From positions 620,001 through 684,000 of the forward strand of contig OY282458.1 of assembly GCA_958296245.1 (NCBI GenBank): DNA of 64,000 nucleotides. The letters run 5' to 3'. Source of the DNA: an uncultured Dehalococcoidia bacterium (GTDB lineage Bacteria > Chloroflexota > Dehalococcoidia > Lucifugimonadales > G958296245). Of this stretch, positions 16,769 to 23,810 are shown piece after piece (the stretch's first letter is position 1; each line of letters begins with the position of its first letter). A program made the translations under genes and the position numbers. The notes beneath the pieces are model-generated. The model did not search any database, was not told where the DNA came from, and saw nothing but the letters and a program-made list of their open reading frames with translations.

Positions 16769-17312
16769 ATTCCACTGTGATTGGTTGGCCGTCGCCCGTG
16801 GTCGTTGCAACATGGTCTTCAGGGCAGGCGAGCCTGAATTCCATGTTGGGTGTGGGTGTTGGCGTGGGGGTAAGCGTAGGCGTAGGCATGGGAACGGGCA
16901 CGCCGCTGGGCGACGATACTATCCAAGGGGCGCTTGTTCTCACTCCCACGTAGATCTCTCTCGCATCATCTGGGATCCACGGCTTCGTGTCTGAAACGGC
17001 CCATTGGCTCGCACCGGGGGTAGGGGTAGAGGTGACGTAGTCTAGGCGCCTGTTCCCCACAAATATATCTATGTCGTCGTAGTCGTCGATCGACGTACTA
17101 CCGGTGTTCTTCATCATGATAGTCAGACCCGTGGAGGACGTCGCCATCCCCTGAATGGACAAAGATGTTCGTGAACGTTCGTCAGCTAGGTTGACGCTCT
17201 CCACTACTGCCGTGCCCAGCAGCGTGTTGGAGACGACGTAGGCCCTTGACATGAGCACCACGGCCACGATCAGGACACCAAGTATGAGCATCCCGGCGAT
17301 GCTGGATTCCAT
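16743..17312 (-). CDS. arlF: Archaellum stator-like protein ArlF with extended C-terminus
   Basis: The product is 189 residues. An N-terminal membrane segment (about 5-25) is followed by a beta-sandwich with the FlaF-type pattern LTIMMKNTGSTSIDDYDDIDIFV. ArlF binds the cell envelope outside the membrane in archaea. After about residue 135 the protein has a Thr/Pro repeat linker (TPTLTPTPTPTPN) and a 35-residue tail with two cysteines (LACPEDH..VECVRG), which is unusual for the family. It follows arlG by 13 bp and overlaps arlH. Confidence 0.8.
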   Translation of the reverse strand: MESSIAGMLILGVLIVAVVLMSRAYVVSNTLLGTAVVESVNLADERSRTSLSIQGMATSSTGLTIMMKNTGSTSIDDYDDIDIFVGNRRLDYVTSTPTPGASQWAVSDTKPWIPDDAREIYVGVRTSAPWIVSSPSGVPVPMPTPTLTPTPTPTPNMEFRLACPEDHVATTTGDGQPITVECVRGPGLD

Positions 17313-17325
17313 GGCGTATTACCGG

Positions 17326-17787
17326 TCAGAACGACTTCTTAGCCGTTACCCCGTTGGCGGTTATGAAACGGACTGTGTTTGGGTTGCTTTCGCTGCTGAG
17401 GCAGACGATTATCTCTAATGTGGTCGATGGCGTCCAGCCGGTATCCACGTGGCCGTGGAACCACTTGTCGTCGTCATCGTCATCAGAACAACTCGCTCCC
17501 CCCTCGTAGAATGTCATTAGGCTATCCTCTACAAATACGTCCGCATTATCGATGTCCTGGATCTCAATGGCCCCGACGTTCTTGACCCAGAAGTGGATTT
17601 CACCGGAGGAGGGCGGCGCCACGTGGATTATCTCGATGGCCGTCTTGATGCGGTCCGCCGCCGCGCGCGACGACGATACGACCGAACTACCGCCCGTGCC
17701 CAGCGCGGGCAGGATCGTATTGACCACCATGATGGCTGCCACGACTGCCGCAATCGTCAGCAGCGCCGTGGTGAGGACCTTATCCAC
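17326..17787 (-). CDS. arlG: Archaellum protein ArlG (FlaG-like)
   Basis: The product is 153 residues from a GTG at 17787, overlapping the end of the arlC/D/E-like gene by 8 bp. An N-terminal membrane helix (about 5-30) is followed by RIKTAIEIIHV and FWVKNVGAIEIQDIDNADVF, the beta-sandwich signature of FlaG (archaeal pattern: K-T-IEI, xVKNxG, DVFxDG). An acidic run of six Asp lies around residue 104. In archaea ArlG forms a filament capping ArlF. The G-before-F order is that of crenarchaeal clusters. Confidence 0.8.
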   Translation of the reverse strand: MDKVLTTALLTIAAVVAAIMVVNTILPALGTGGSSVVSSSRAAADRIKTAIEIIHVAPPSSGEIHFWVKNVGAIEIQDIDNADVFVEDSLMTFYEGGASCSDDDDDDKWFHGHVDTGWTPSTTLEIIVCLSSESNPNTVRFITANGVTAKKSF

Positions 17788-18730
17788 TCTCTCCTAGGTC
17801 CTCCGCCTCCACTGCCTCTGCCGTCCCGTGGGCCGCGGCGTCCTCCAAATTCAGCAGGGCGCCCCTGGAGGCGTATCCCGGCCCGTAGACGATGGCGTGA
17901 AGCTGCAACAGCGAGTCCATCAGGTCGTCCAGCGTGAATATCTGGTCGTAGGACTCGTCCGGCAGTGCGTCCAGTTCCGCCAGGTGCAGTATCAGCTTCT
18001 CCATGACGGGGGGCAGATGGCCGGTCAGCTTATACATCTCGAGGAAGCCGGGAAGCTGGGATGCGCCCAACCGGCGCTTGACGCTGCCCACCCAGCGCAT
18101 CAGGTTCGTCAGCAGGTTGGCGTCCAAGGGGCCGAAAGGGGCGGCGTTCTGTTCGGCGTAGGCCGGTTCTGCCGTTGCTGACGATGCCGTGACCCGCCCA
18201 GACTCCTGCCCGCCGGTCTCCGGTTGGCTCTCTTGGCCGTCCGGTTGACGGACGCTGCCCCCGGTGGGCGTTTCCGCCGCGGTCTGCTGGATTCGCACGA
18301 CGCGGGGCCGGTCTGCCCCCGGCCCATGCTCGGCGGCGGTCTGCCGTGCGGGCGCCGCAGTTTCCTCCAAGGCGGGTTGCGGGGCTGGGGCCGCCGGTCG
18401 GGCAGGAGGAAGTTGCGGCGCCGGAGGCTCGGCCGGCGCTGCCGCAACGGCCAAGTCCTCGGCGCGCAGGGCCTCGGCCTCCCGCCTGATCGTCTCCACC
18501 TCGCCCCGAATGCCGGCGGTCGCTTCCTCCCGGGCGCTCTCCCGCGCCTCGCGCAGGAGCCGTTGGAGGTCGCTGTGCGGCACTCCTCCCACCGGTCCGG
18601 CTTCACCTGAGGCGAACGGAGACCCCTGCCTCATGATGAACTCACGGAGGTCGACGAGGGTCTGCTTGATCTCACCCTTCATCACCCCCATCTCGCCCTC
18701 GATAGTCTCTATCTTTCGTTCAAGGCTCAT
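17780..18730 (-). CDS. Archaellum cytosolic-ring protein, ArlC/D/E-like
   Basis: The product is 316 residues in three parts. Residues 1-40 form a coiled coil (LERKIETIEGEMGVMKGEIK). A long Ala/Pro/Glu/Gln-rich linker spans about 50-195. The C-terminal domain (about 200-290: LTNLMRWVGSVKRRLGASQLPGFLEMYKLTGHLPPVMEKLI) matches the FlaD/FlaE domain of archaea. In Euryarchaeota ArlC/D/E link the motor to chemotaxis through CheF; no che gene is in the window. It is separated from arlB by three Uma2 genes and overlaps arlG. Confidence 0.75.
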   Translation of the reverse strand: MSLERKIETIEGEMGVMKGEIKQTLVDLREFIMRQGSPFASGEAGPVGGVPHSDLQRLLREARESAREEATAGIRGEVETIRREAEALRAEDLAVAAAPAEPPAPQLPPARPAAPAPQPALEETAAPARQTAAEHGPGADRPRVVRIQQTAAETPTGGSVRQPDGQESQPETGGQESGRVTASSATAEPAYAEQNAAPFGPLDANLLTNLMRWVGSVKRRLGASQLPGFLEMYKLTGHLPPVMEKLILHLAELDALPDESYDQIFTLDDLMDSLLQLHAIVYGPGYASRGALLNLEDAAAHGTAEAVEAEDLGESG

Positions 18731-18862
18731 GATGCCCTCGTTATCCGAATTGCCAGCAGGCGCGCACGCTGTGCTTCCCGCACAGCCGCTGAGTGATAGC
18801 TAATGATACCCACCTATGCTGAGGATTGTCCACACTTGGACTCGCTATCGACGCGTTAACTG

Positions 18863-18932
18863 GTGTGCAGAGGGCAAAGCCCCTCGCCGGGTTATCTGAG
18901 GGCCGCCCTCAGATATAAATCTCCCTCCCCGG
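18863..18932. repeat. R2 dispersed repeat (partial)
   Basis: The copy contains AGGGCAAAGCCCCTCGCCGGG, then CTGAGGGCCGCCCTCAGATATAAAT. That includes a GAGGGC/GCCCTC inverted repeat and the GATATAAAT box shared by the other R2 copies. It lies between Uma2 copy 1 and the arlC/D/E-like gene, the remainder of which gap shows no gene. Confidence 0.65.
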
Positions 18933-18936
18933 ACGG

Positions 18937-19494
18937 TCAGGCGGGTACGATCTGCCCGACTGGCAGCGAAATGTCCGCGAACGCTGCGGGCGACACCTCG
19001 CCGTCGATACCCACCGTCCGCGAGGCCGCGTAACCTGCTCCCGCAGGCTCTGCGTAGACCTCCACGCACCCCTCGGACAGGTTGACTATCCAGACCTCCT
19101 GTACGCCCGCGCGGGCGTACAGTGGGAGCTTGCACCCCCGGTCGACGTCGGCGGTAGTGTCGGACACCTCGATCAGCAGCAGCACGTCGCCGGGGCCGGG
19201 ATGGGCGGAGGAGTAGTCGCGCCGCCTCACCAGCATCACGTCGGGCTGCGGCTCCGAGCCGCCGTCCAGGCGCACGGGGTTTTGGACCCATACCAAGGCG
19301 CGCTGCCCGACAAGGGATGTCAGCGCATCTGTCAACTGACCGACACAGTTTGCGTGCCTGCTTCCAATGGGGGCCATGGCGATGATCTCTCCGTCCAGGA
19401 GCTCGACGCGGTCGTCGGGCGACAGGATGCCGGCCTCGGCCATAGCGTAATAGTCGTCCACGGTGAACAGCCATCGCCTTGTCTGAGTCGTCAT
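18937..19494 (-). CDS. Uma2-family (DUF820) PD-(D/E)XK protein, tandem copy 1
   Basis: The product is 185 residues. Uma2/DUF820 proteins have a restriction-endonuclease-like fold and are expanded in Cyanobacteria and Chloroflexota; their role is unknown. Visible nuclease-type residues are EPQPDVMLV (Asp), DVLLLIEVSDTT (Glu) and the following CKLPLYARAGVQEVWIV (Lys). The start ATG lies exactly 562 bp from that of copy 2. This copy has the most changed C-terminus (VGQIVPA). It breaks the archaellum gene order but lies on the same strand, so it may be co-transcribed. Confidence 0.88.
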   Translation of the reverse strand: MTTQTRRWLFTVDDYYAMAEAGILSPDDRVELLDGEIIAMAPIGSRHANCVGQLTDALTSLVGQRALVWVQNPVRLDGGSEPQPDVMLVRRRDYSSAHPGPGDVLLLIEVSDTTADVDRGCKLPLYARAGVQEVWIVNLSEGCVEVYAEPAGAGYAASRTVGIDGEVSPAAFADISLPVGQIVPA

Positions 19495-19498
19495 GGTC

Positions 19499-20056
19499 TT
19501 AGCTCGGCATCATCTGCTCGACTGGCAGCGAAATGTCCGCGAACGCGGCGGGCGACACCTCGCCGTCGATACCCACCGTCCGCGAGGCCGCGTAACCTGC
19601 TCCCGCAGGCTCTGCGTAGATCTCCACGCACCCCTCGGACAGGTTGACTATCCAGACCTCCGGTACGCCCGAGCGGGCGTACAGTGGAAGCTTGCACCCC
19701 CGATCGACGTCGGCGGTAGTGTCGGACACCTCGATGAGCAACAGCACGTCGCCGGGGCCGGGATGGGCGGAGGAGTAGTCGCGCCGCCTCACCAGCATCA
19801 CGTCGGGTTGCGGCTCCGAGCCGCCGTCCAGGCGCACGGGGTTTTGGACCCATACCAAGGCGCGCTGCCCGACAAGGGATGTCAGCGCATCTGTCAACTG
19901 ACCGACACAGTTTGCGTGCCTGCTTCCAATGGGGGCCATGGCGATGATCTCTCCGTCCAGGAGCTCGACGCGGTCGTCGGGCGACAGGATGCCGGCCTCG
20001 GCCATGGCGTAGTAGTCCTCCACTGTGAACAGCCATCGCCTTGTCTGAGTCGTCAT
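19499..20056 (-). CDS. Uma2-family (DUF820) PD-(D/E)XK protein, tandem copy 2
   Basis: This 185-residue protein is nearly identical to copy 1 over its whole length, including LTDALTSLVGQRALVWVQNP in the middle, which copy 3 lacks. The candidate nuclease residues (PDV, IEV, CKLPLY) are intact. The 4-bp gap to copy 1 (stop to next start) shows that the repeat unit is just one gene plus a minimal spacer. Differences between copies are scattered single bases, most of them silent, which points to a recent duplication or ongoing gene conversion. Confidence 0.88.
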   Translation of the reverse strand: MTTQTRRWLFTVEDYYAMAEAGILSPDDRVELLDGEIIAMAPIGSRHANCVGQLTDALTSLVGQRALVWVQNPVRLDGGSEPQPDVMLVRRRDYSSAHPGPGDVLLLIEVSDTTADVDRGCKLPLYARSGVPEVWIVNLSEGCVEIYAEPAGAGYAASRTVGIDGEVSPAAFADISLPVEQMMPS

Positions 20057-20060
20057 GGTC

Positions 20061-20618
20061 TTAGCTCGGCATCATCTGCCCGACTGGCAGCGAAATGTCC
20101 GCGAACGCTGCGGGCGACACCTCGCCGTCGATACCCACCGTCCGCGAGGCCGCGTAACCTGCTCCCGCAGGCTCTGCGTAGACCTCCACGCACCCCTCGG
20201 ACAGGTTGACTATCCAGACCTCCGGTACGCCTGCGCGGGCGTACAGTGGGAGCTTGCACCCTCGGTCGACCTCGGCGGTAGTGTCGGACACCTCGATCAG
20301 CAGAAGCACGTCGCCGGGGCCGGGATGGGCGGAGGAGTAGTCGCGCCGCCTCACCAGCATCACGTCGGGTTGCGGCTCCGAGCCGCCGTCCAGGCGCACG
20401 GGGTTTTGCACTCGGACAATGGCGCGCTGTTCAACCTGATCGAACAGCATTTCGGACAACGTGTCTACGCAGGACGCGTGCCTGCTTCCAATGGGGGCCA
20501 TGGCGATGATCTCCCCGTCCAGAAGCTCGACGCGTTCGTCGGGCGACAGGATGCCGGCCTCGGCCATGGCGTAGTAGTCCTCCACGGTGAACAGCCATCG
20601 CCTTGTCTGAGTCGTCAT
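20061..20618 (-). CDS. Uma2-family (DUF820) PD-(D/E)XK protein, tandem copy 3
   Basis: This is a 185-residue protein from the ATG at 20618, 562 bp from the copy 2 start. An in-frame upstream ATG at 20636 would add six residues. It matches copies 1 and 2 except for a block at about 20415-20470, where it codes CVDTLSEMLFDQVEQRAIVR instead of the copy 1/2 sequence. That sharp boundary suggests a gene-conversion patch or an older allele. The nuclease-like residues are kept. It lies between arlB and the rest of the archaellum operon. Confidence 0.88.
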   Translation of the reverse strand: MTTQTRRWLFTVEDYYAMAEAGILSPDERVELLDGEIIAMAPIGSRHASCVDTLSEMLFDQVEQRAIVRVQNPVRLDGGSEPQPDVMLVRRRDYSSAHPGPGDVLLLIEVSDTTAEVDRGCKLPLYARAGVPEVWIVNLSEGCVEVYAEPAGAGYAASRTVGIDGEVSPAAFADISLPVGQMMPS

Positions 20619-20682
20619 GGGCCGTCCCGTATACACCCTCGCCCAACGCCGGCCTGTTCGGAAGGCCGGGCGGCATCGGGCC

Positions 20683-21768
20683 TTACTCCAGCGAAGTCCT
20701 TGCCTCGAGTTCTGAAGGCAGCTTCTTCTTGATTACGAGCGCCGACCCAACCAGAGGCCTGATCTCGACCGTGAAATCTCCTCCGGGTCCGAGGAGATTC
20801 TCTAGGCCGAAGAGGTTCACCTGGACCTCTGCACGCTCGCCGGGGCCGAGCTCCGGCCCCGAATTCCCAAGTATGCCCCAGCCCAGGCCGTACTGGGTGT
20901 TTTCGATGTCCTCCAAGAACGGCAGGTCGCTATGGGGGTCATTTTCGGGATCGAAGTATGATACGACGGTGCTATCACCGGACAGGTCTATAGTTCCTGA
21001 AGGGGATGAGTTGTGTACCAAGAACGTCAGGCTTTCTACGTAGTGGCCCCTTTGGCTTGCGGGGACCTGTGTAAGGTCTTGACTATTATCAATATACATG
21101 GGTGCGAAGAACGTTTTTATCTTATCCGACGCGTTGAGTTTGACCTCACCGGATAGCAGGACTGACCGGTTGTCTCCTTCAGAATCCTCTGGTATGCATA
21201 CTGGAGATTGAGCGTCCCTGGGCATGATCGCGAAGAAGAACTCGCCGTCCAGTCTATTAAGTTTCTTCTTCAGCCCAAACAGGGTTAGGGTAATCTCGGC
21301 AGGTCTGTTCACCTCATTGAGGACCGGCCCTGAGCCGTTTGCCCAATCTACGTTCCAACTCAGGCTGGGTTGGGAGCCGCTTTCTCCGAATTGCAGCTGG
21401 ATACAATCGTCATCGCCCTGTTTGAAATTAACGACGATGGCATTATCCGACAACTCCACAGGACTCTGAGAGGGCGGTTGTACTTTGAAACTTACGGACT
21501 TAATGTACCCACTCGGGAGCGGCCCCTCTCTGTGGGCTATCACCGGGCCCCTGAGCGCCAGCACGGAGGTGATCTCTTCGAGACCTCCCATGACGGTTTC
21601 CCTCGTCCTCTCGGAGCTGAAGACGCCCATTCTCAGCACCGCGAAGGCGAATACGGATGCCACGACCACGAAGGCGATCAGCATGATCGACGTCTCGAGG
21701 CCCGTTATGCCCCGCTGGTCTTTCCACAGCCCCCTTATGCTGCTCAACAGCAACCTCATGTTTGCCAT
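20683..21768 (-). CDS. arlB: Archaellin (archaeal-type flagellin) with duplicated outer domain
   Basis: The product is 361 residues. A class III signal peptide with WKDQRG-ITGLETS suggests cleavage after Gly20, followed by a hydrophobic helix (IMLIAFVVVASVFAFAVL) typical of archaellins. Cleavage by a PibD/ArlK-type peptidase is expected; none is in the window. The outer part holds two homologous beta domains, about 85-190 (YIKSVSFKV..VELSDNAIVVNF..LTLFGLKKKL..FFFAIMP) and 240-345 (YVESLTFLV..IDLSGDSTVVSY..VNLFGLENLL..FTVEIRP). The end GSALVIKKKLP matches archaellin C-termini. A TATAAT box lies 12 bp upstream of the start. Confidence 0.85.
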   Translation of the reverse strand: MANMRLLLSSIRGLWKDQRGITGLETSIMLIAFVVVASVFAFAVLRMGVFSSERTRETVMGGLEEITSVLALRGPVIAHREGPLPSGYIKSVSFKVQPPSQSPVELSDNAIVVNFKQGDDDCIQLQFGESGSQPSLSWNVDWANGSGPVLNEVNRPAEITLTLFGLKKKLNRLDGEFFFAIMPRDAQSPVCIPEDSEGDNRSVLLSGEVKLNASDKIKTFFAPMYIDNSQDLTQVPASQRGHYVESLTFLVHNSSPSGTIDLSGDSTVVSYFDPENDPHSDLPFLEDIENTQYGLGWGILGNSGPELGPGERAEVQVNLFGLENLLGPGGDFTVEIRPLVGSALVIKKKLPSELEARTSLE

Positions 21769-21780
21769 GCCCTCATAGAG

Positions 21781-21786
21781 ATTATA
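21781..21786 (-). promoter_or_regulatory. Possible -10 box in front of arlB
   Basis: TATAAT on the minus strand lies 12 bp before the archaellin ATG, inside the 28-bp gap after the upstream gene. No matching -35 box is seen. If used, the archaellin mRNA leader would be only a few bases, giving arlB its own nearly leaderless transcript. Confidence 0.35.
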
Positions 21787-21796
21787 CCCGGCGCGC

Positions 21797-22846
21797 CTAT
21801 CCGGAGGCGGGCGCCGGGTCGGCGCCGCCCGTCATTCCCATGCCCCGCTCGATTGCCGTCAGGTCCACGTGACGGCGCACCAAGTCCGCCATCCGCTCCA
21901 GCTTTGCGGGATGGTCGAACCGGGCGCCGCTCTGGATGGTGGCCAGCGCGTCCATAGTGTCCAGGGTGCCGGAGTCGACCACTATCAGGGGTACGCCCTC
22001 CAAGTCCGCCTCGTTCAGAACGTACTCGATGGGCGGTATGCCCATGGTCAACACCATGCACGCCGTGGGGGTGGCCAGCGCGGCCATCTGTACGTCGGGA
22101 CGGTCGCCCCTCACGACCACTGCCTTATTCCGGTGCAGACCGAAGTAGAGCGTGCCGGGGTCCATCCCCATGCAGCCGATCATGATGTGCTCGACCAAGC
22201 CGCTGTCCTCGTCATCGTGCAGGATGAACCGCCCTCCAAGGTGGGATGCTAGGCCGCCGACCGTCACCGAGAGCAGGCTCCGGTCCTCGGGGATGACGCC
22301 CAGCGGGGCGAGGCCCTGCGAGCGCATCTGCGGCGTCAGCCTGTGCAGGGCGTCGTGCCCCCGGTACCGCGTAAGCCCATTGACGACCACGCCCAGAAGC
22401 CGGTCGTCCAGGGCGGACCGCCACGCCTCCAACGTCGACGAATCCGTCCCAAGGTGGCCGCTGGTCACCAGTACGACGGAGGCGTCCAGCGCCTCCGCTG
22501 CCTGCGCCGCGGCCGCCTCGGAGAGCGCCGAGGATCCCTCCATGACGACCAAGTCGCGTCCACCGAGCGCCCTGTCGCGGGCCTCGACCGCTGCCTCGAC
22601 CGCGCCGAAGGGTTTCGGCACTGATACGGAGCGGCCCCGCCGCCGCATCTCGGCGGCCAAGCCGGCGCAGAACGCCGTCTTGCCGGCTCCCCTCTGGTCG
22701 GATACTATGAGTAGAGTTGGAATGGTACCGAGCGCCCCCGACTGACTCGACCCTCGAATTATATCAGACAGGACCGCGCCCTGATGAACGCGGCCAACCG
22801 GCGGCAGCTGTTCAGTCTCCCTCCGTCGGATCGTGAGACCCCCCAC
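21797..22846 (-). CDS. P-loop (AAA_26) plus DRTGG-domain protein
   Basis: The product is 349 residues. A BioD/Pta-like P-loop domain (about 40-220; SDQRGAGKTAFCAGLAAEM as Walker A) is followed by a DRTGG domain (about 225-320; VVVRGDRPDVQMAALATPT, VPLIVVDSGTLDTMDAL). This is the layout of the regulatory N-terminus of bacterial phosphotransacetylases without the catalytic part. About 40 residues precede the conserved region, so the true start may be later, but no internal ATG/GTG/TTG fits. It ends 28 bp before arlB on the same strand. A sensing role is inference. Confidence 0.8.
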   Translation of the reverse strand: MGGLTIRRRETEQLPPVGRVHQGAVLSDIIRGSSQSGALGTIPTLLIVSDQRGAGKTAFCAGLAAEMRRRGRSVSVPKPFGAVEAAVEARDRALGGRDLVVMEGSSALSEAAAAQAAEALDASVVLVTSGHLGTDSSTLEAWRSALDDRLLGVVVNGLTRYRGHDALHRLTPQMRSQGLAPLGVIPEDRSLLSVTVGGLASHLGGRFILHDDEDSGLVEHIMIGCMGMDPGTLYFGLHRNKAVVVRGDRPDVQMAALATPTACMVLTMGIPPIEYVLNEADLEGVPLIVVDSGTLDTMDALATIQSGARFDHPAKLERMADLVRRHVDLTAIERGMGMTGGADPAPASG

Positions 22847-22873
22847 TCCTTACGGCGGCAGCTTACCCTGTAC

Positions 22874-23003
22874 TGTCATTCCGAACGCAGCACCGGCGGA
22901 GTGAGGAATCTAAGGCCTGCTATTGCGGCGGGCCGTTCCTAGAGGGGCCGGCGGCGTGTGCAAGGACTTTAGATTCTTCGTCGCTGCGCTCCTCAGAATG
23001 ACA
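22874..23003. repeat. TGTCATTC-ended inverted-repeat element (MITE-like)
   Basis: The left end, TGTCATTCCGAACGCAGC followed by GAGGAATCTAAGG, is mirrored at the right end by CTTTAGATTCTTC followed by GCGCTCCTCAGAATGACA. The 130-bp unit has no reading frame. It is a foldback element of a type common in environmental bacterial genomes. A lone R1 end (CTGAACAGTTAC, about 23051-23076) lies just after it. Together they fill most of the 295-bp gap before ccmH. Confidence 0.75.
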
Positions 23004-23141
23004 CACTAGGGGGAGGGAGAATGACAAACAGAGGAGGGAGGTTCCCTGCACGCCTCACCAAATCTGAACAGTTACGCCGCCGGCGAGTGGCGGCGGTATG
23101 CTAACCTACCCTGAGAGACCCCAGAGGAGGCACGGCGAATA

Positions 23142-23624
23142 GTGAACGCGATAGCGGTTGCGGGCGGGTTGGCGGCGGCCTTCTTGGTCATTGCGTCGGC
23201 GTGCTCGGCGCGGAGCGGGGCGCCGGACGTGGAACGGCGGGCACAAGATCTGAATAAGTCGATCATGTGCCCCGTGTGCCCAGGCGAGTCGGTCGACCAG
23301 TCGCAACACCCATTGGCGGCCCAGATGCGGGGGATCGTGGAACGCAGACTGCGGGAGGGTTGGACCGAGCAGCAGATCAAGGCGTCTTTCGTCGACAGCT
23401 ACGGCCCCAGGGTTCTTCTCGAACCGCCCAGATCGGGAATCAGCCTCATGGTGTGGCTAGTCCCCCCGGCTGCGGTTGCCCTCGCCGGCGTCCTGCTCTT
23501 CTTTGCTCTGAGAACGATGGCGAGGGCCGGACGGCATGGGCGTTTCCAGCGAGAAGCTCTCAGCCTGACCGACGCCGAGAGAGAAGGGTACTCCAAGCGC
23601 GTCGAGGCACTGATAGAGGATTAG
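23142..23624 (+). CDS. ccmH: Cytochrome c maturation thiol protein CcmH-like
   Basis: The product is 160 residues from a GTG at 23142, with AGGAGG upstream. It has an N-terminal signal or anchor (about 5-21), then the thiol-disulfide motif C43-P-V-C46 in NKSIMCPVCPGESVDQSQ, a variant of the CcmH/CycL LRCxxCQNQSIxDS motif. A helical bundle domain and a C-terminal membrane helix (about 100-125, LMVWLVPPAAVALAGVLLFFAL) follow. CcmH reduces apocytochrome haem-binding cysteines and works with CcmF. ccmF follows 186 bp downstream, past an R2 repeat. Confidence 0.9.
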   Translation: MNAIAVAGGLAAAFLVIASACSARSGAPDVERRAQDLNKSIMCPVCPGESVDQSQHPLAAQMRGIVERRLREGWTEQQIKASFVDSYGPRVLLEPPRSGISLMVWLVPPAAVALAGVLLFFALRTMARAGRHGRFQREALSLTDAEREGYSKRVEALIED

Positions 23625-23651
23625 CAGGCCGCGGAAATACGGAGTTATGTA

Positions 23652-23785
23652 CAGGGGCGCAGATCCTTGCCGGGTGGCTGAGATCCCGCCCTACCGGAGG
23701 GGCGGCCCTCAAGATATAATCTTCTTCCAAGTCTCGCCAAGAAGGGGATTCGAAGAAGGGCGCGGAAGGGTCCTTCCGCAGCCCG
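23652..23785. repeat. R2 dispersed repeat between ccmH and ccmF
   Basis: The copy has GGGGCGGCCCTCAAGATATAATC, then TTCTTCCAAGTCTCGCCAAGA followed by AGGGGATTCGAAGAAGG, and a tail GGAAGGGTCCTTCCGCAG. The TATAAT-like box is kept at about 23714. The element separates ccmH from ccmF and might supply a promoter for ccmF. Confidence 0.65.
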
Positions 23786-23810
23786 TTAGCACGTGCATTG
23801 AGGATGGCCG

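Noticed and set aside
12766-16813. Interpretation of the ArlH/I/J block as a Tad or type IV pilus system
   Set aside because: No pilin, TadB/PilB pair or secretin is present. The FlaH-like protein, FlaF/FlaG signatures and archaellin favour an archaellum.
18937-20636. Possible CRISPR-like direct repeats
   Set aside because: The 562-bp period is that of whole Uma2 genes; there are no short identical repeats with unique spacers.
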